Shown: positions 35,114 through 44,386 of the stretch, in pieces
How the letters are laid out: each line of letters starts with the position of its first letter
How positions within the stretch are numbered: position 1 is the first letter of the stretch
Program-made: the position numbers and the translations under genes
Notes under the pieces: model-generated
Told to the model about the DNA's origin: nothing
The model's input: the letters and a program-made list of their open reading frames with translations, nothing else
The model's database searches: none
Assembly: GCA_002470465.1 (NCBI GenBank)
Contig: DKMD01000011.1
Span: 1-64,000, forward strand
Length of the DNA: 64,000 nt
Reading direction: 5' to 3'
DNA from: Pluralibacter sp. UBA7423
GTDB taxonomy: Bacteria; Pseudomonadota; Gammaproteobacteria; Enterobacterales; Enterobacteriaceae

Positions 35114-35129
35114 TGTGATCAACTTCACG
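35114..35129 (-). promoter_or_regulatory. Candidate CRP site upstream of proP
   Basis: TGTGATCAACTTCACG is close to the CRP consensus TGTGA-N6-TCACA and lies about 250 nt upstream of the proP start. In E. coli the P1 promoter of proP is controlled by CRP, so the same arrangement is inferred. Confidence 0.55.
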
Positions 35130-35380
35130 AAAAATGTTGCCCACTGTTAAGTTGATTCATGAAACGTCAAAAAGTTCAAATCAGCCCTAAGCCATTTCTT
35201 ATTTTTGCCCCGATATTGCAGTTGCCAAAAACGTCGGCCTTTCCGCGCATTACGTATTACTAAGACTTTTATTTACATCTTAAACAACCGCTTTTCACCA
35301 ACGTTTCTTTACATATCTCTTACCCCCAACAACCTTAAAAATACACGCTTAAGGCTTTTCTCCGAATATGTGATCAATAC

Positions 35381-35403
35381 AACCAAAACACTGTTTTATT
35401 TTA
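35381..35403 (+). promoter_or_regulatory. Candidate KdgR operator of kdgT
   Basis: CAAAACACTGTTTTATTTT matches 16 of 19 positions of the KdgR-type sequence TGAAACATTGTTTTATTTT, as I remember it. KdgR represses 2-keto-3-deoxygluconate genes, and the next gene is the transporter of that sugar acid. A CRP half-site (TGTGATC) lies just upstream at 35369. Confidence 0.6.
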
Positions 35404-35599
35404 ATTGAATCACAATTCCAATGATCGCATTATAGCGCCAGAGCAACACCACAGCGCGCTGCGCATAAAACCAGACACGCTACCTCTGCTTAGTTTTAAT
35501 CATATAAACAAACAGATACCCGATCTCACGTCGGCTATTTTGTTGACCCTATTATTTATGTCTTCCCGGCCTCAAGGCTGTGGGAAGCGAGGACCGGAA

Positions 35600-36595
35600 A
35601 TGAAAATCAAAGCCACGATTGAACGCATCCCTGGCGGAATGATGTTAGTCCCGTTGCTGCTCGGGGCACTATTAAATACCCTCGCGCCGGACGCCGGAAA
35701 TTATTTTGGGTCGTTCACAAAAGGCATGATTGGTGGAACGGTACCGATCCTCGCCGTCTGGTTTTTCTGTATCGGCGCCTCGATTGATTTACGTGCCACC
35801 GGTACGGTATTACGCAAATCCGGCACGCTGGTGCTCACCAAAATAGCGGTCGCCTGGGGGGTGGCAATGATTGCCGCAGCCTTTATTCCGGACGAAGGGA
35901 TTCAGACCGGCTTCTTCGCCGGATTATCCGTACTGGCGCTGGTATCCGCCATGGACATGACCAACGGTGGCCTGTATGCCAGCCTGATGAATCAGTACGG
36001 CTCAAAAGAAGAATCAGGTGCTTTCGTGCTGATGTCTCTGGAGTCCGGCCCGCTGATGACCATGGTGATCCTCGGATCCGCAGGCCTTGCCTCCTTTGAG
36101 CCGCACCACTTTATCGGTGCCGTACTGCCCTTCCTGATTGGCTTTGCGCTGGGCAACCTCGACCACGATCTGCGCGCCTTCTTCAGCAAGGCAACGCCAG
36201 TGCTGATTCCGTTCTTCGGCTTCGCACTCGGCAACACCATCAATCTGAGCGTCATCATGGACACCGGCCTGCTGGGCATTGTGCTTGGCGTGGCGGTGAT
36301 TATCATCACGGGCATTCCGTTGATCATTGCCGACCGGATGATTGGCGGCGGGAACGGGACTGCGGGCGTCGCGGCCTCTTCAGCGGCAGGCGCGGCGGTG
36401 GCAAACCCGGTGATTATCGCTCAGATCAACCCGGCCTTTGAACCGGTTGCCGCCTCGGCAACGGCGCTGGTGGCCGCAAGCGTAATTGTCACCGCGATTC
36501 TGGTGCCGATTATTACCGCGCTCTATGCCAAACGCTTCGGCAATCTACCAACAAAGCAGCCGGAAGCTGTGGCAGCAGAATCTCTTCACCATTAA
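35600..36595 (+). CDS. kdgT: 2-keto-3-deoxygluconate permease KdgT
   Basis: 331 residues from ATG 35600 with GAGGA upstream; the longer reading to 35405 would add 65 residues of non-conserved sequence across the regulatory region. It starts [20 protein letters not shown], the known KdgT start, and has about 10 helices with the conserved [18 protein letters not shown] segment. It takes up 2-keto-3-deoxygluconate from pectin and hexuronate breakdown with protons. Confidence 0.95.
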   Translation: MKIKATIERIPGGMMLVPLLLGALLNTLAPDAGNYFGSFTKGMIGGTVPILAVWFFCIGASIDLRATGTVLRKSGTLVLTKIAVAWGVAMIAAAFIPDEGIQTGFFAGLSVLALVSAMDMTNGGLYASLMNQYGSKEESGAFVLMSLESGPLMTMVILGSAGLASFEPHHFIGAVLPFLIGFALGNLDHDLRAFFSKATPVLIPFFGFALGNTINLSVIMDTGLLGIVLGVAVIIITGIPLIIADRMIGGGNGTAGVAASSAAGAAVANPVIIAQINPAFEPVAASATALVAASVIVTAILVPIITALYAKRFGNLPTKQPEAVAAESLHH

Positions 36596-36604
36596 TAAGA
36601 CACA

Positions 36605-36687
36605 CGCCGGGTGGCGGTTCCGCCTTACCCGGCCTACGAAACAGGCAATTTTATCGCATGCCGGGCAAACGAAGTGCCGCCCGGCAA
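36605..36687. repeat. REP/BIME element between kdgT and yjcZ
   Basis: Inverted pair GCCGGGTGGCGG…TTACCCGGCCTAC and CATGCCGGGCAAACG…GCCGCCCGGC between convergent genes. Confidence 0.85.
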
Positions 36688-37560
36688 TCAAACCTCATCC
36701 ACAAACAGCTCTTCGATCATCGCGTCCACCAGACGAGCCGCTGAACAAAGCCGTGGCATCCCCAGCGCCACCGGCTGCCAGGTTTGCGTTACCGACCAGC
36801 ACACGGGTTGACGTACAGCATCGCAGCGGCTGCCAAGCCACGCCAGCATCTCTTTATAATCCATCAGGCCGGGCGACGTGGGCGAAGCCAGCCACTGGTG
36901 GTAAAAGTGACGCGTTTCCGTCGCCGCGCCGATGCCTTCAGCGAGATATTGTGACGTCATTTTTCGCAGGCTGTCTCTCAGCAGGCCTCTCACCCCGGCA
37001 TTCGCCAGCCGCCAGGCATCACCAAATGCGCCCCAGCGCAGCTCCTCCAGCACAATGAAACAGCGCCCTGCCAGCGACCAGCCGTCATACTGTCCGGCAT
37101 GCCAGCGGGTAAACACCTCGTCGCTGTGCTGGCCCGACTCAACCATCAGCCCACGCTGTGTCAGCGCACGCTGCTTGTATTCGGCACGCTGGCTAAACTG
37201 CTCGCTGACCAGGCCATATTGCTGGCGCAGCTCCGGCGAGCCGTGGCTTCTGGTCTGTAAAAGCTGTAAATAGCGGCTCATGCGCGCCAGCGCCAGATGA
37301 CCGGGATCGAACTGGCTGGCGAGCTTCTCCGCAAGGCCGAGACGCATGACGGGATTATCGCTAAACAGCCCCGCCACGGACCACGGCCGCAGATGGGTCT
37401 GTGCCACGATCTCATTCATCAGACGCTCACGAAACTGTTGCTGCTGAGGGGCGAGGGTGTGCTGCCGGGGGTTTTCTATCCCCAGCACCAGATCGACCAT
37501 AAATCGGGCATGGAGGGATTCAAGCCAGCGGCCCGGCCCCTCCAGCAATCGCGTGTTCAT
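36688..37560 (-). CDS. yjcZ: Diguanylate cyclase regulator RdcB family protein (YjcZ)
   Basis: 290 residues, similar in length and sequence to E. coli YjcZ. It begins MNTRLLEGPGRWLESLHARF and has no membrane segments. In E. coli, YjcZ (RdcB) works with the dynamin-like YjdA (RdcA/CrfC) to activate the diguanylate cyclase DgcE. The 4-nt overlap with crfC fits joint production of the two partners. Confidence 0.9.
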   Translation of the reverse strand: MNTRLLEGPGRWLESLHARFMVDLVLGIENPRQHTLAPQQQQFRERLMNEIVAQTHLRPWSVAGLFSDNPVMRLGLAEKLASQFDPGHLALARMSRYLQLLQTRSHGSPELRQQYGLVSEQFSQRAEYKQRALTQRGLMVESGQHSDEVFTRWHAGQYDGWSLAGRCFIVLEELRWGAFGDAWRLANAGVRGLLRDSLRKMTSQYLAEGIGAATETRHFYHQWLASPTSPGLMDYKEMLAWLGSRCDAVRQPVCWSVTQTWQPVALGMPRLCSAARLVDAMIEELFVDEV

Positions 37561-39902
37561 CTCTGTTCAGCCGCAAAAAGGGTTTGAATATCATCGCGCA
37601 ACAGGCGCGCATCCTCTTCAATCCAGCGTACCGTTGCCAGGCCCTGCGTGAGTTGCTGGCAAAGGGCGATTACCGTGGACTGATGCTGCTGGCGTAACGT
37701 CAGGCTCTCCTGCAAACTTTTCTGCAAACCACCCAGGCTTTGTGAAAACTCGGCAAAGAAGGCCGTCATGCCCGCCGTAACAGAGACATCGACATGCGCC
37801 GCCAAAGCTTTAAGGATTTGTGCGCAGAAGGTCGACACGCTGTCAATAATTCGCCCCTTAATGGCGTCAACATCAACGATATAGCGCGTTTTTGTCATCA
37901 CCCAGGTGTCCGAGCCCCAAGTCGGATTGTTCAGCCAGCGGCTGACCGTTTCCCGCACCCCGCCGCGCACGTTGCCCATTGGCAAATCTTCGGTCGCAAC
38001 GGTGCCGTTAAACCACTGCTGCATAGTGATTTGCAGGGAGTCTGACTGAAATACCGGGAGCGCTATCCGCGTGCGGAACCCGGCTCGCTGCAGCTCCTCT
38101 TTTACGTGAGATTCAATCGGCCTGAGCGCGTCGTCCAGCGAGCGGCTTAGCGACGTTTCCAACTGGCCCAGGCGCAGCGACAGCTCGCGAATCAGGCTTT
38201 GCTGGCAGGTGAATACCGTGCTTTCACAATCGGCGCGAATAAGGCTAAGCAGACGGTGCGCTTGCGCCTCGTCCTCCAGAATCAACTCACCACGGTTATT
38301 CTGCTGCGACCCGTTCACCTCCACTCCGTTGGCAAGACTCATCACCCGCAGATTCTCGACGCTAAAGCAGCGCTCAATCAGCTGTAAAATTTCCTGTTGT
38401 TGCCCGCTAATAAAGGCTTCTGCGGCCTCCATCGCCTGCCCGACTTCATGACTTATCTCTTCACTGACCACGCGCTGGCGCCCCCCAAACTGCGCCATAT
38501 CCTCTTCCAGACGGGCAATATTCTCCTGAAGCTGCCCGGCGGCCATCGTCAGCCCTTGCAGGCGAAACTCCAGGAAATCCCGTGCTTTTTGTGAGTAGTT
38601 CAGCAGCTTATGCGAGGCCGAACGCAATGCGAACAGCGAGGCGTTGGCGTGGGCCGCGTGCAGCAGCTTATTGATCGGCTTTTCGAACAGAGAGTCTTCC
38701 CACAGCAGATCGGCGGCATGGCGAATATGAGGAACATCATCCAGATCGGCGGTGCGCCAGCGTCGCCCCAGCGCCGCCTCGGCAAAATCCTGCACCCAGC
38801 GCTGCTCCTGATGATCGGGCAGTTTTCCGTAGATATTCAGCTCATGGCGGGCACGGTTGGCCAGATAGCCCCACATCGATGACACCGGGAAAATCTGCCC
38901 CGGCGTGATAAACCCTTTCATCAGCGTGCCGGAAATCATCGCCCGAACCTGGTCTTCATCGTCGCTGTTGCGATCCTTCTGATCGAACTTATTAACCAGC
39001 GCATACAGCGGCACCGACTTGCTGATCGCGGCAATGGCCTGGCGCACTTCCTGATCGGAAATCGACTTCAGCTGGGTGTAGTCCATCACCGCCAGCACCG
39101 CGGAGGCGCGGGCCAGCTGTTCGTTGAGCATTTTTTGCAGATGTGGCTGCCCGGCCTCATTTGGCCCTGGCGTGTCCAGAAGCGTCAGTTGCCCGGCGTT
39201 TTCACCCAGCCCCGCCAGATGAACAAATTCCACCTCAATCACCGGAATATGCTCAATTGCCGCGTAGTCGGCAAAGGGAAAATCAACGTCCATTGCCCGG
39301 GAGAGGCGCACCAGATCGTTGAGGCTTTTCAGACACTGAAAAATAGGCTGCGCGCCGAGATAATGTTTTTCAAACGCGACACCGCCGATAATACGTTCGA
39401 GCAGCGCGTTCATGTCCTTATCAATTTCTAACTTAAGCGCCAGCTTTGTTCTGTCGACGTTGCCGAGTCTCTCCTGCAGCTCGTGCATTAAACGTTCTAT
39501 AGGTTCAACATGAATAAAGTTCAGTACGGGTTCTTTTTGACCCGGCGCATGACGAATAAGCGTTGGTAATGCCGTCATCGGGCGATTACGGTTAGGTAAA
39601 ACCTCAGTGCCGACAATGGCATTAATGGTGGTGGACTTTCCCGCTTTCATTGTGCCGACAATGGCCAGCACCATTTCCAGACGGGTAATTTTACGCAGCT
39701 CGTTATTCAGCATGCCCTGCTGCGTAGTCAATAAATGCGTTCCCGGATGACGTTCGGGCGCCCCCCCAGGCGCCCCCGTCAGGGCCTGTACGTCGCTCAA
39801 CGCATGGCCCGGAAGTCCGCTCACGGTATCGAGATGTCGTAATGCCAGCTGAAGCAAACGCTCAGCTTCCTGACTCAGTTCAAATATTGTCTGTGTGTAC
39901 AT
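37557..39902 (-). CDS. crfC: Dynamin-like GTPase CrfC (YjdA, RdcA)
   Basis: 781 residues. GTPase motifs are complete: G1 GTMKAGKSTTIN (near residue 84), G2 threonine in NRPMTALPT, G3 DTPGPNEAG, G4 NKFDQKD. Long helical stalk-like regions follow. In E. coli, CrfC binds the replication clamp through a short N-terminal motif and links sister chromosomes; as RdcA it also takes part in c-di-GMP control. The N-terminus here has QLALR at about residues 18–22, a possible clamp-binding motif at a different position from that in K-12; this is speculative. Confidence 0.93.
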   Translation of the reverse strand: MYTQTIFELSQEAERLLQLALRHLDTVSGLPGHALSDVQALTGAPGGAPERHPGTHLLTTQQGMLNNELRKITRLEMVLAIVGTMKAGKSTTINAIVGTEVLPNRNRPMTALPTLIRHAPGQKEPVLNFIHVEPIERLMHELQERLGNVDRTKLALKLEIDKDMNALLERIIGGVAFEKHYLGAQPIFQCLKSLNDLVRLSRAMDVDFPFADYAAIEHIPVIEVEFVHLAGLGENAGQLTLLDTPGPNEAGQPHLQKMLNEQLARASAVLAVMDYTQLKSISDQEVRQAIAAISKSVPLYALVNKFDQKDRNSDDEDQVRAMISGTLMKGFITPGQIFPVSSMWGYLANRARHELNIYGKLPDHQEQRWVQDFAEAALGRRWRTADLDDVPHIRHAADLLWEDSLFEKPINKLLHAAHANASLFALRSASHKLLNYSQKARDFLEFRLQGLTMAAGQLQENIARLEEDMAQFGGRQRVVSEEISHEVGQAMEAAEAFISGQQQEILQLIERCFSVENLRVMSLANGVEVNGSQQNNRGELILEDEAQAHRLLSLIRADCESTVFTCQQSLIRELSLRLGQLETSLSRSLDDALRPIESHVKEELQRAGFRTRIALPVFQSDSLQITMQQWFNGTVATEDLPMGNVRGGVRETVSRWLNNPTWGSDTWVMTKTRYIVDVDAIKGRIIDSVSTFCAQILKALAAHVDVSVTAGMTAFFAEFSQSLGGLQKSLQESLTLRQQHQSTVIALCQQLTQGLATVRWIEEDARLLRDDIQTLFAAEQR

Positions 39903-40331
39903 GGTTAAAGTATTCCCTTAACGCAAATTTTATAACTTTTATTAGTCAGACTTTTTTATTTCCCGATTTTAATTTCTTATATAATTATCCGCACCACGGC
40001 AGAATTCGCAGAGCGTAAACAATCAGGAGATATACAGAGTAGCGCCATACGCCACATCCGACAGGATATATTGCGTATAAACTTCCTGACGAAAGAGTAG
40101 GGATAAGATAGCGCCGGGTAATAATCAGATATGTGATCTTCACCATAACGTAAACTGCATTTGTCGGCAATTTGGAAACGGAGAAATTTGTACAGACGGA
40201 GGCTGATGTTACAAAGCCGAAGGTAAATAGTCCCGACAAGCATGGGGATATGCAGTATAATACTCATACTTTTAGCGCTCAGCGGCAGTTTCTCCGGTCT
40301 GTGGCGCATTTTCAATTATTATGAGGTTCCT
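39903..40331. other. Divergent crfC–phnA intergenic region (about 430 bp)
   Basis: AT-rich near crfC. Minus-strand frames of 80–110 codons are present but have no ribosome sites and an unlikely hydrophobic composition. It must contain promoters for both genes; none could be fixed. Confidence 0.4.
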
Positions 40332-40667
40332 ATGTCTCTGCCACATTGCCCAAAATGCAACTCTGAATATACCTATGAAGACAACGGCATGTTTATCTGC
40401 CCGGAATGCGCCCACGAATGGAACGACGCCGAGCCTGCTCAGGACAGCGATGCGCTTATCGTGAAAGACGCAAACGGCAACCTGCTGGCCGACGGCGACA
40501 GCGTCACCGTGGTAAAAGACCTGAAAGTGAAAGGTAGCTCTTCGATGCTTAAAATCGGCACAAAAGTGAAGAATATCCGCCTCGTTGAGGGCGATCACAA
40601 CATCGACTGCAAAATTGACGGTTTTGGCCCGATGAAGCTGAAATCCGAGTTCGTGAAGAAAAACTGA
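40332..40667 (+). CDS. phnA: PhnA/YjdM zinc-ribbon protein
   Basis: 111 residues from ATG 40332 with GAGG upstream. The N-terminal zinc ribbon has CPKC and CPEC pairs (residues 6–9 and 24–27); the beta-rich C domain follows ([17 protein letters not shown]). Despite the name it is not needed for phosphonate use; the function is unsettled. It is the usual left neighbour of the phn locus. Confidence 0.95.
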   Translation: MSLPHCPKCNSEYTYEDNGMFICPECAHEWNDAEPAQDSDALIVKDANGNLLADGDSVTVVKDLKVKGSSSMLKIGTKVKNIRLVEGDHNIDCKIDGFGPMKLKSEFVKKN

Positions 40668-40677
40668 TCCCTCGACA

Positions 40678-40765
40678 CGATCGCCCGGTGGCGGCTACGC
40701 CTTACCGGGCCTGTGAGATAATGCGGGTTTTATAGGCCCGGCAAACAACGTGCCGCCGGGCATTT
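40678..40765. repeat. REP/BIME element between phnA and phnB
   Basis: GCCCGGTGGCGGCTACGCCTTACCGGGC-type unit followed by an inverted unit ending GTGCCGCCGGGC. Confidence 0.85.
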
Positions 40766-40851
40766 CCTCCCCCGCCCCAACTCTTACCGCCTGGTTACTT
40801 TTCCATCACATAGCTACACTTACCGGGTCAATTCAGACCGAGGTCGTGGTT

Positions 40852-41283
40852 ATGCCTTTAAGTCCCTACATCTCTTTTGCCGGTAACTGCAAAGAAGCCC
40901 ACGCTTTTTATCAGCAGGCGCTAAACGCAGAAGTCGGTTACGTCATTACCTTTGGTGAAATGCCAAAATCGGAAAACAGCGACGAAGACTGTCCGTCCGC
41001 CCTGTCTTTTCCGCCCGAGGCTATCGCCCACTCCAACGTACGTATCGCGGGCAGCGACATCATGATGAGCGACGGCACGCCCGGCAGCGTCAGCTATTCC
41101 GGCTTCACGCTGGTACTCGACACTCAGGACGTCAACGAAGGGAAGCGCTGGTTCGATGGGCTCGCGCAGGGAGGCAAGGTCGAAATGGACTGGCAGGAAA
41201 CCTTCTGGGCACACGGATTTGGCAAAGTCGTCGATCAATTCGGCGTGCCGTGGATGATAAACGTCGTCAAACAGCAGCAGTAA
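40852..41283 (+). CDS. phnB: PhnB/YjdN, VOC-superfamily protein
   Basis: 143 residues from ATG 40852. It is a glyoxalase/bleomycin-resistance fold protein: ISFAGNCKEAHAFYQQAL at the start and a second paired repeat ending WAHGFGKVVDQFGVPWMIN. Like PhnA it keeps its phn name from position only; no substrate is known. In E. coli, phnCDE follow directly; here they do not. Confidence 0.93.
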   Translation: MPLSPYISFAGNCKEAHAFYQQALNAEVGYVITFGEMPKSENSDEDCPSALSFPPEAIAHSNVRIAGSDIMMSDGTPGSVSYSGFTLVLDTQDVNEGKRWFDGLAQGGKVEMDWQETFWAHGFGKVVDQFGVPWMINVVKQQQ

Positions 41284-41364
41284 CCTCCTTCAGGGCGAGG
41301 CCACTCGCCCTGTCACACGACTCACCTTAACTCTTCATCTCTCAGTCACCGTGCCTTAACGGCG

Positions 41365-41384
41365 CTGTCATATTGCCTCGTCAC
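41365..41384 (+). promoter_or_regulatory. Candidate Pho box upstream of phnF
   Basis: CTGTCATATTGCCTCGTCAC resembles two PhoB half-sites (CTGTCAT … CTGTCAC), although the spacer is about 2 nt longer than the usual 4. A further CTGTCAC occurs at about 41311. The phn operon of E. coli is PhoB-dependent, so such a site is expected near the first gene. Confidence 0.4.
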
Positions 41385-41397
41385 GATGTGGACAATT

Positions 41398-41513
41398 CCC
41401 CCTCACCCCGCCCCTCTCCCCGGAGGGGCAAGGGAGAAAAACCACTGCACCTTGTTATACCGAAGCACCTTACTGTTCCCTCTCCCATACAGGGAGAGGG
41501 CTAGGGTGAGGGT
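41398..41513. repeat. Interspersed palindromic element, copy A
   Basis: About 116 bp with terminal inverted repeats (CCCTCACCC … GGGTGAGGG) and internal inverted blocks CCCTCTCCC/GGGAGAGGG. It belongs to the same family as 52448–52562 and 56276–56370. It lies just upstream of phnF. Confidence 0.85.
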
Positions 41514-41547
41514 TACAGGCCAGGCATACGTTGAAGAGGTCTACCTT

Positions 41548-42276
41548 ATGATCAACTTGTCCAGACATCCGACCAGTTATCCGACGCGCTACGAGGAGAT
41601 TGCCGCGAAGCTCGAGCAGGAGCTGCGCAACCAGTACCGCTGCGGCGACTACCTTCCGGCCGAACATCAGCTGGCGGCACGTTTTGAAGTCAACCGCCAT
41701 ACCCTTCGCCGCGCCATCGATCAGCTGGTGGAAAAAGGGTGGGTTCAGCGCCGTCAGGGCGTAGGCGTGCTGGTGCTGATGCGCCCGTTCGATTACCCGC
41801 TCAACGCTCAGGCCCGCTTCAGCCAGAACCTGCTCGATCAGGGCAGCCACCCGACCAGCGAAAAGCTGCTGTCGGTGCTGCGCCCGGCCTCTGGTCACGT
41901 GGCGGATGCGCTGGGTATTCAGGAAGGCGACAACGTCATTCACCTGCGCACCCTGCGTCGCGTCAACGGCATCGCGCTGTGCCTTATCGATCACTATTTT
42001 GCCGACATGCAGTTCTGGCCTGCGCTGCAGCGCTTCAACAGCGGCTCGCTGCACGATTTTCTGTATGCCGAACTGGGCCTGAGCCTGACGCGCACCCAGA
42101 CGCGAATCAGCGCCCGTCGCGCCCAGGCAAAAGAAAGCAAGGTCCTCGAAATTCCGAACATGGCGCCGCTGCTGTGCGTGCGCACCCTGAACCACCGTGA
42201 AAGCGAAGCGAACGCGGCGGAGTACTCCGTCAGCCTGACCCGCGCCGACATGATTGAATTCACCATGGAGCACTGA
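41548..42276 (+). CDS. phnF: GntR/HutC-family regulator PhnF
   Basis: 242 residues from ATG 41548 with AGAGG upstream; the longer reading runs through the palindromic element. The N-terminal winged HTH (YEEIAAKLEQELRNQYRCGD, then RFEVNRHTLRRAIDQLVEKG) and the UTRA effector domain are clear. It probably regulates the phn operon in response to a phosphonate intermediate. The first gene of phnF–phnN, whose genes mostly overlap or abut. Confidence 0.94.
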   Translation: MINLSRHPTSYPTRYEEIAAKLEQELRNQYRCGDYLPAEHQLAARFEVNRHTLRRAIDQLVEKGWVQRRQGVGVLVLMRPFDYPLNAQARFSQNLLDQGSHPTSEKLLSVLRPASGHVADALGIQEGDNVIHLRTLRRVNGIALCLIDHYFADMQFWPALQRFNSGSLHDFLYAELGLSLTRTQTRISARRAQAKESKVLEIPNMAPLLCVRTLNHRESEANAAEYSVSLTRADMIEFTMEH

Positions 42277-42729
42277 ATGCCCTTCGATACCGCAACCCGC
42301 CAGCGCTGGATGTCGGCGCTGGCCCACAGCGAGCCCGCTGCACTCGCCGCCCGCATGCAGGCGCTACGGCTCTCGCCTGAGTATGAAACCCTGCGCACGC
42401 CCGAAAGCGGGCTGGTGCAAATCCAGGCCCGGATGGGTGCCACGGGCTCCCGCTTCTTCGCCGGAGACGCCACGCTGACCCGCGCCGCTGTACGCCTGGC
42501 TGACGGGACGATCGGCTACAGCTGGATCCTCGGGCGCGATAAAGCCCACGCCGAACGCTGCGCGCTTATCGATGCCCTGCTGCAAACCGAATCCCGGTTC
42601 CGGACCCTGATGGAAACCTTAATTGCCCCGCTGGAAGCCGAACGCGAAGCGCGCATTGCCGCGCGTCAGGCAGAAGTGAACGCCAGCCGGGTGGACTTCT
42701 TTACCTTAGTGCGTGGAGACAACGCATGA
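42277..42729 (+). CDS. phnG: C-P lyase core subunit PhnG
   Basis: 150 residues, start directly after the phnF stop. Conserved [12 protein letters not shown] near residue 95. With PhnH, PhnI and PhnJ it forms the C-P lyase core complex that transfers alkylphosphonate onto the ribose of ATP and cleaves the C-P bond. Confidence 0.95.
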   Translation: MPFDTATRQRWMSALAHSEPAALAARMQALRLSPEYETLRTPESGLVQIQARMGATGSRFFAGDATLTRAAVRLADGTIGYSWILGRDKAHAERCALIDALLQTESRFRTLMETLIAPLEAEREARIAARQAEVNASRVDFFTLVRGDNA

Positions 42730-43322
42730 CGCTTTCTACCGAACTGAAAACCGCTTTCCCGCTTCCGGTGCAGGATGCCCAGCACAGTTTTCGCCGCCTG
42801 CTGAAGGCCATGAGCGAGCCCGGCGTGATTGTGTCGCTGCATCAACATAAGCACGGCTGGCAGCCGCTCTCACCTGCCACCACCAGCGTACTGCTGACGC
42901 TCGCCGATAACGATACGCCGGTGTGGCTCTCCGGCCCGCTGGACAACGACATCGCCCGTCAGAACCTACGTTTTCACACCAACGCGCCTTTAGTGGAACA
43001 GCCGCACCACGCGCTGTTCGCCGTGACCGATGCCTCTATCAGCACCGAACAGCTGAATGCGCTCTCGGCAGGCAGCGCCATCGCTCCGGAAACCAGCGCC
43101 ACGCTGATTGTGCAGCTGAACAGCCTGAGCGGTGGCCGCATGCTGCGCCTGACCGGCGCGGGCATTCAGGAAGAGCGGATGATCGCCCCACAGCTGCCGG
43201 CGTGCATTCTGCATGAGCTGACCGAACGCCCGCACCCGTTCCCGCTGGGCGTTGACCTGATTCTGACCTGCGGCGACCGCCTGCTGGCCATCCCGCGTAC
43301 CACTCACGTGGAGGTTTGCTGA
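42726..43322 (+). CDS. phnH: C-P lyase core subunit PhnH
   Basis: 198 residues, 4-nt overlap with phnG. It starts [20 protein letters not shown] and has the [14 protein letters not shown] segment of the PhnH family, which has a PLP-enzyme-like fold without the cofactor. Part of the PhnGHIJ core. Confidence 0.95.
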   Translation: MTLSTELKTAFPLPVQDAQHSFRRLLKAMSEPGVIVSLHQHKHGWQPLSPATTSVLLTLADNDTPVWLSGPLDNDIARQNLRFHTNAPLVEQPHHALFAVTDASISTEQLNALSAGSAIAPETSATLIVQLNSLSGGRMLRLTGAGIQEERMIAPQLPACILHELTERPHPFPLGVDLILTCGDRLLAIPRTTHVEVC

Positions 43323-44386
43323 TGTACGTTGCCGTCAAAGGGGGCGAAAAGGCCATCGCCGCCGCGCACGCTTTGCAGGAGCAAAAACGCCGTGGTAATC
43401 CGGCCCTGCCAGAGATTACCGTGGAGCAAATCGAGCAGCAGCTCAACCTCGCCGTTGACCGGGTGATGACCGAAGGCGGCATCGCCGACCGCGAACTGGC
43501 AGCGCTGGCGCTGAAGCAGGCCAGCGGTGATAACGTCGAAGCCATCTTCCTGCTGCGCGCATACCGCACCACCCTTGCAAAACTCGCCGTCAGCGAGCCG
43601 ATTAACACCGCCGACATGCGCATCGAGCGCCGTATCTCCGCCGTGTACAAGGACGTGCCCGGCGGCCAGCTGCTCGGCCCGACCTATGACTACACTCATC
43701 GCCTGCTGGATTTCGCCCTGCTGGCGAACGGCGAAACGCCTGACGTTCGCCCGGGCGATGAACAGCCCGCCGCCTCGCCGCACGTGTTCAGCCTGCTGAC
43801 CCACCAGGGACTGGCGAAAGCCGAAGAAGATACCGGCGCCACGCCGGACGACATTACGCGCACGCCGCCGGTGTATCCGTGTTCACGCGCTTCCCGCCTG
43901 CAACAGCTGATGCGCGGCGACGAAGGCTATCTGCTGGCACTGGCCTACTCCACGCAGCGCGGCTACGGGCGTAATCACCCGTTTGCAGGGGAAATCCGTA
44001 GCGGCCACGTTAACGTGGAAATCGTGCCGGAAGAGGTGGGTTTTGCAGTGAACGTCGGCGAACTGCTGATGACCGAATGCGAAATGGTCAACGGCTTTGT
44101 CGCCCCGGAAGAGGAAGCACCTCACTTCACGCGCGGCTACGGGCTGGTGTTCGGTCTGAGCGAACGTAAAGCAATGGCGATGGCGCTGATGGACCGGGCG
44201 CTTCAGACGCCAGAGTACGATGAGCACGTTGCGGGCCCGGCGCAGGACGAGGAATTCGTGCTGGCCCACGCCGATAACGTCGAAGCCGCAGGATTCGTCT
44301 CACACCTCAAACTGCCCCACTACGTCGATTTCCAGGCCGAACTGGAACTGCTTAAACGCCTGCAACAGGAGCGCAACCGTGGCTAA
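43322..44386 (+). CDS. phnI: C-P lyase core subunit PhnI
   Basis: 354 residues from ATG 43322, which overlaps the phnH stop by one base; the length equals E. coli Phn[19 protein letters not shown] at the start. PhnI catalyses the displacement of adenine from a nucleoside triphosphate by phosphonate, with PhnG, H and L. It overlaps phnJ by 8 nt. Confidence 0.96.
   Translation: MYVAVKGGEKAIAAAHALQEQKRRGNPALPEITVEQIEQQLNLAVDRVMTEGGIADRELAALALKQASGDNVEAIFLLRAYRTTLAKLAVSEPINTADMRIERRISAVYKDVPGGQLLGPTYDYTHRLLDFALLANGETPDVRPGDEQPAASPHVFSLLTHQGLAKAEEDTGATPDDITRTPPVYPCSRASRLQQLMRGDEGYLLALAYSTQRGYGRNHPFAGEIRSGHVNVEIVPEEVGFAVNVGELLMTECEMVNGFVAPEEEAPHFTRGYGLVFGLSERKAMAMALMDRALQTPEYDEHVAGPAQDEEFVLAHADNVEAAGFVSHLKLPHYVDFQAELELLKRLQQERNRG

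Larger units (their letters stand above)
34868..35599. promoter_or_regulatory. Divergent proP–kdgT intergenic region
   Basis: About 730 bp, AT-rich in the middle. Several reading frames occur but none has a ribosome site or protein-like composition. It holds the promoters of both genes, the CRP candidate at 35114 and the KdgR-like operator at 35381. Confidence 0.6.

Noticed and set aside
35405..35599. 65-residue N-terminal extension of KdgT
   Set aside because: It crosses the regulatory region, is not hydrophobic or conserved in KdgT, and GAGGA precedes the ATG at 35600.
39977..40315. Minus-strand frame of 112 codons between crfC and phnA
   Set aside because: No ribosome site, odd cysteine- and isoleucine-rich composition, and it fills a divergent promoter region.
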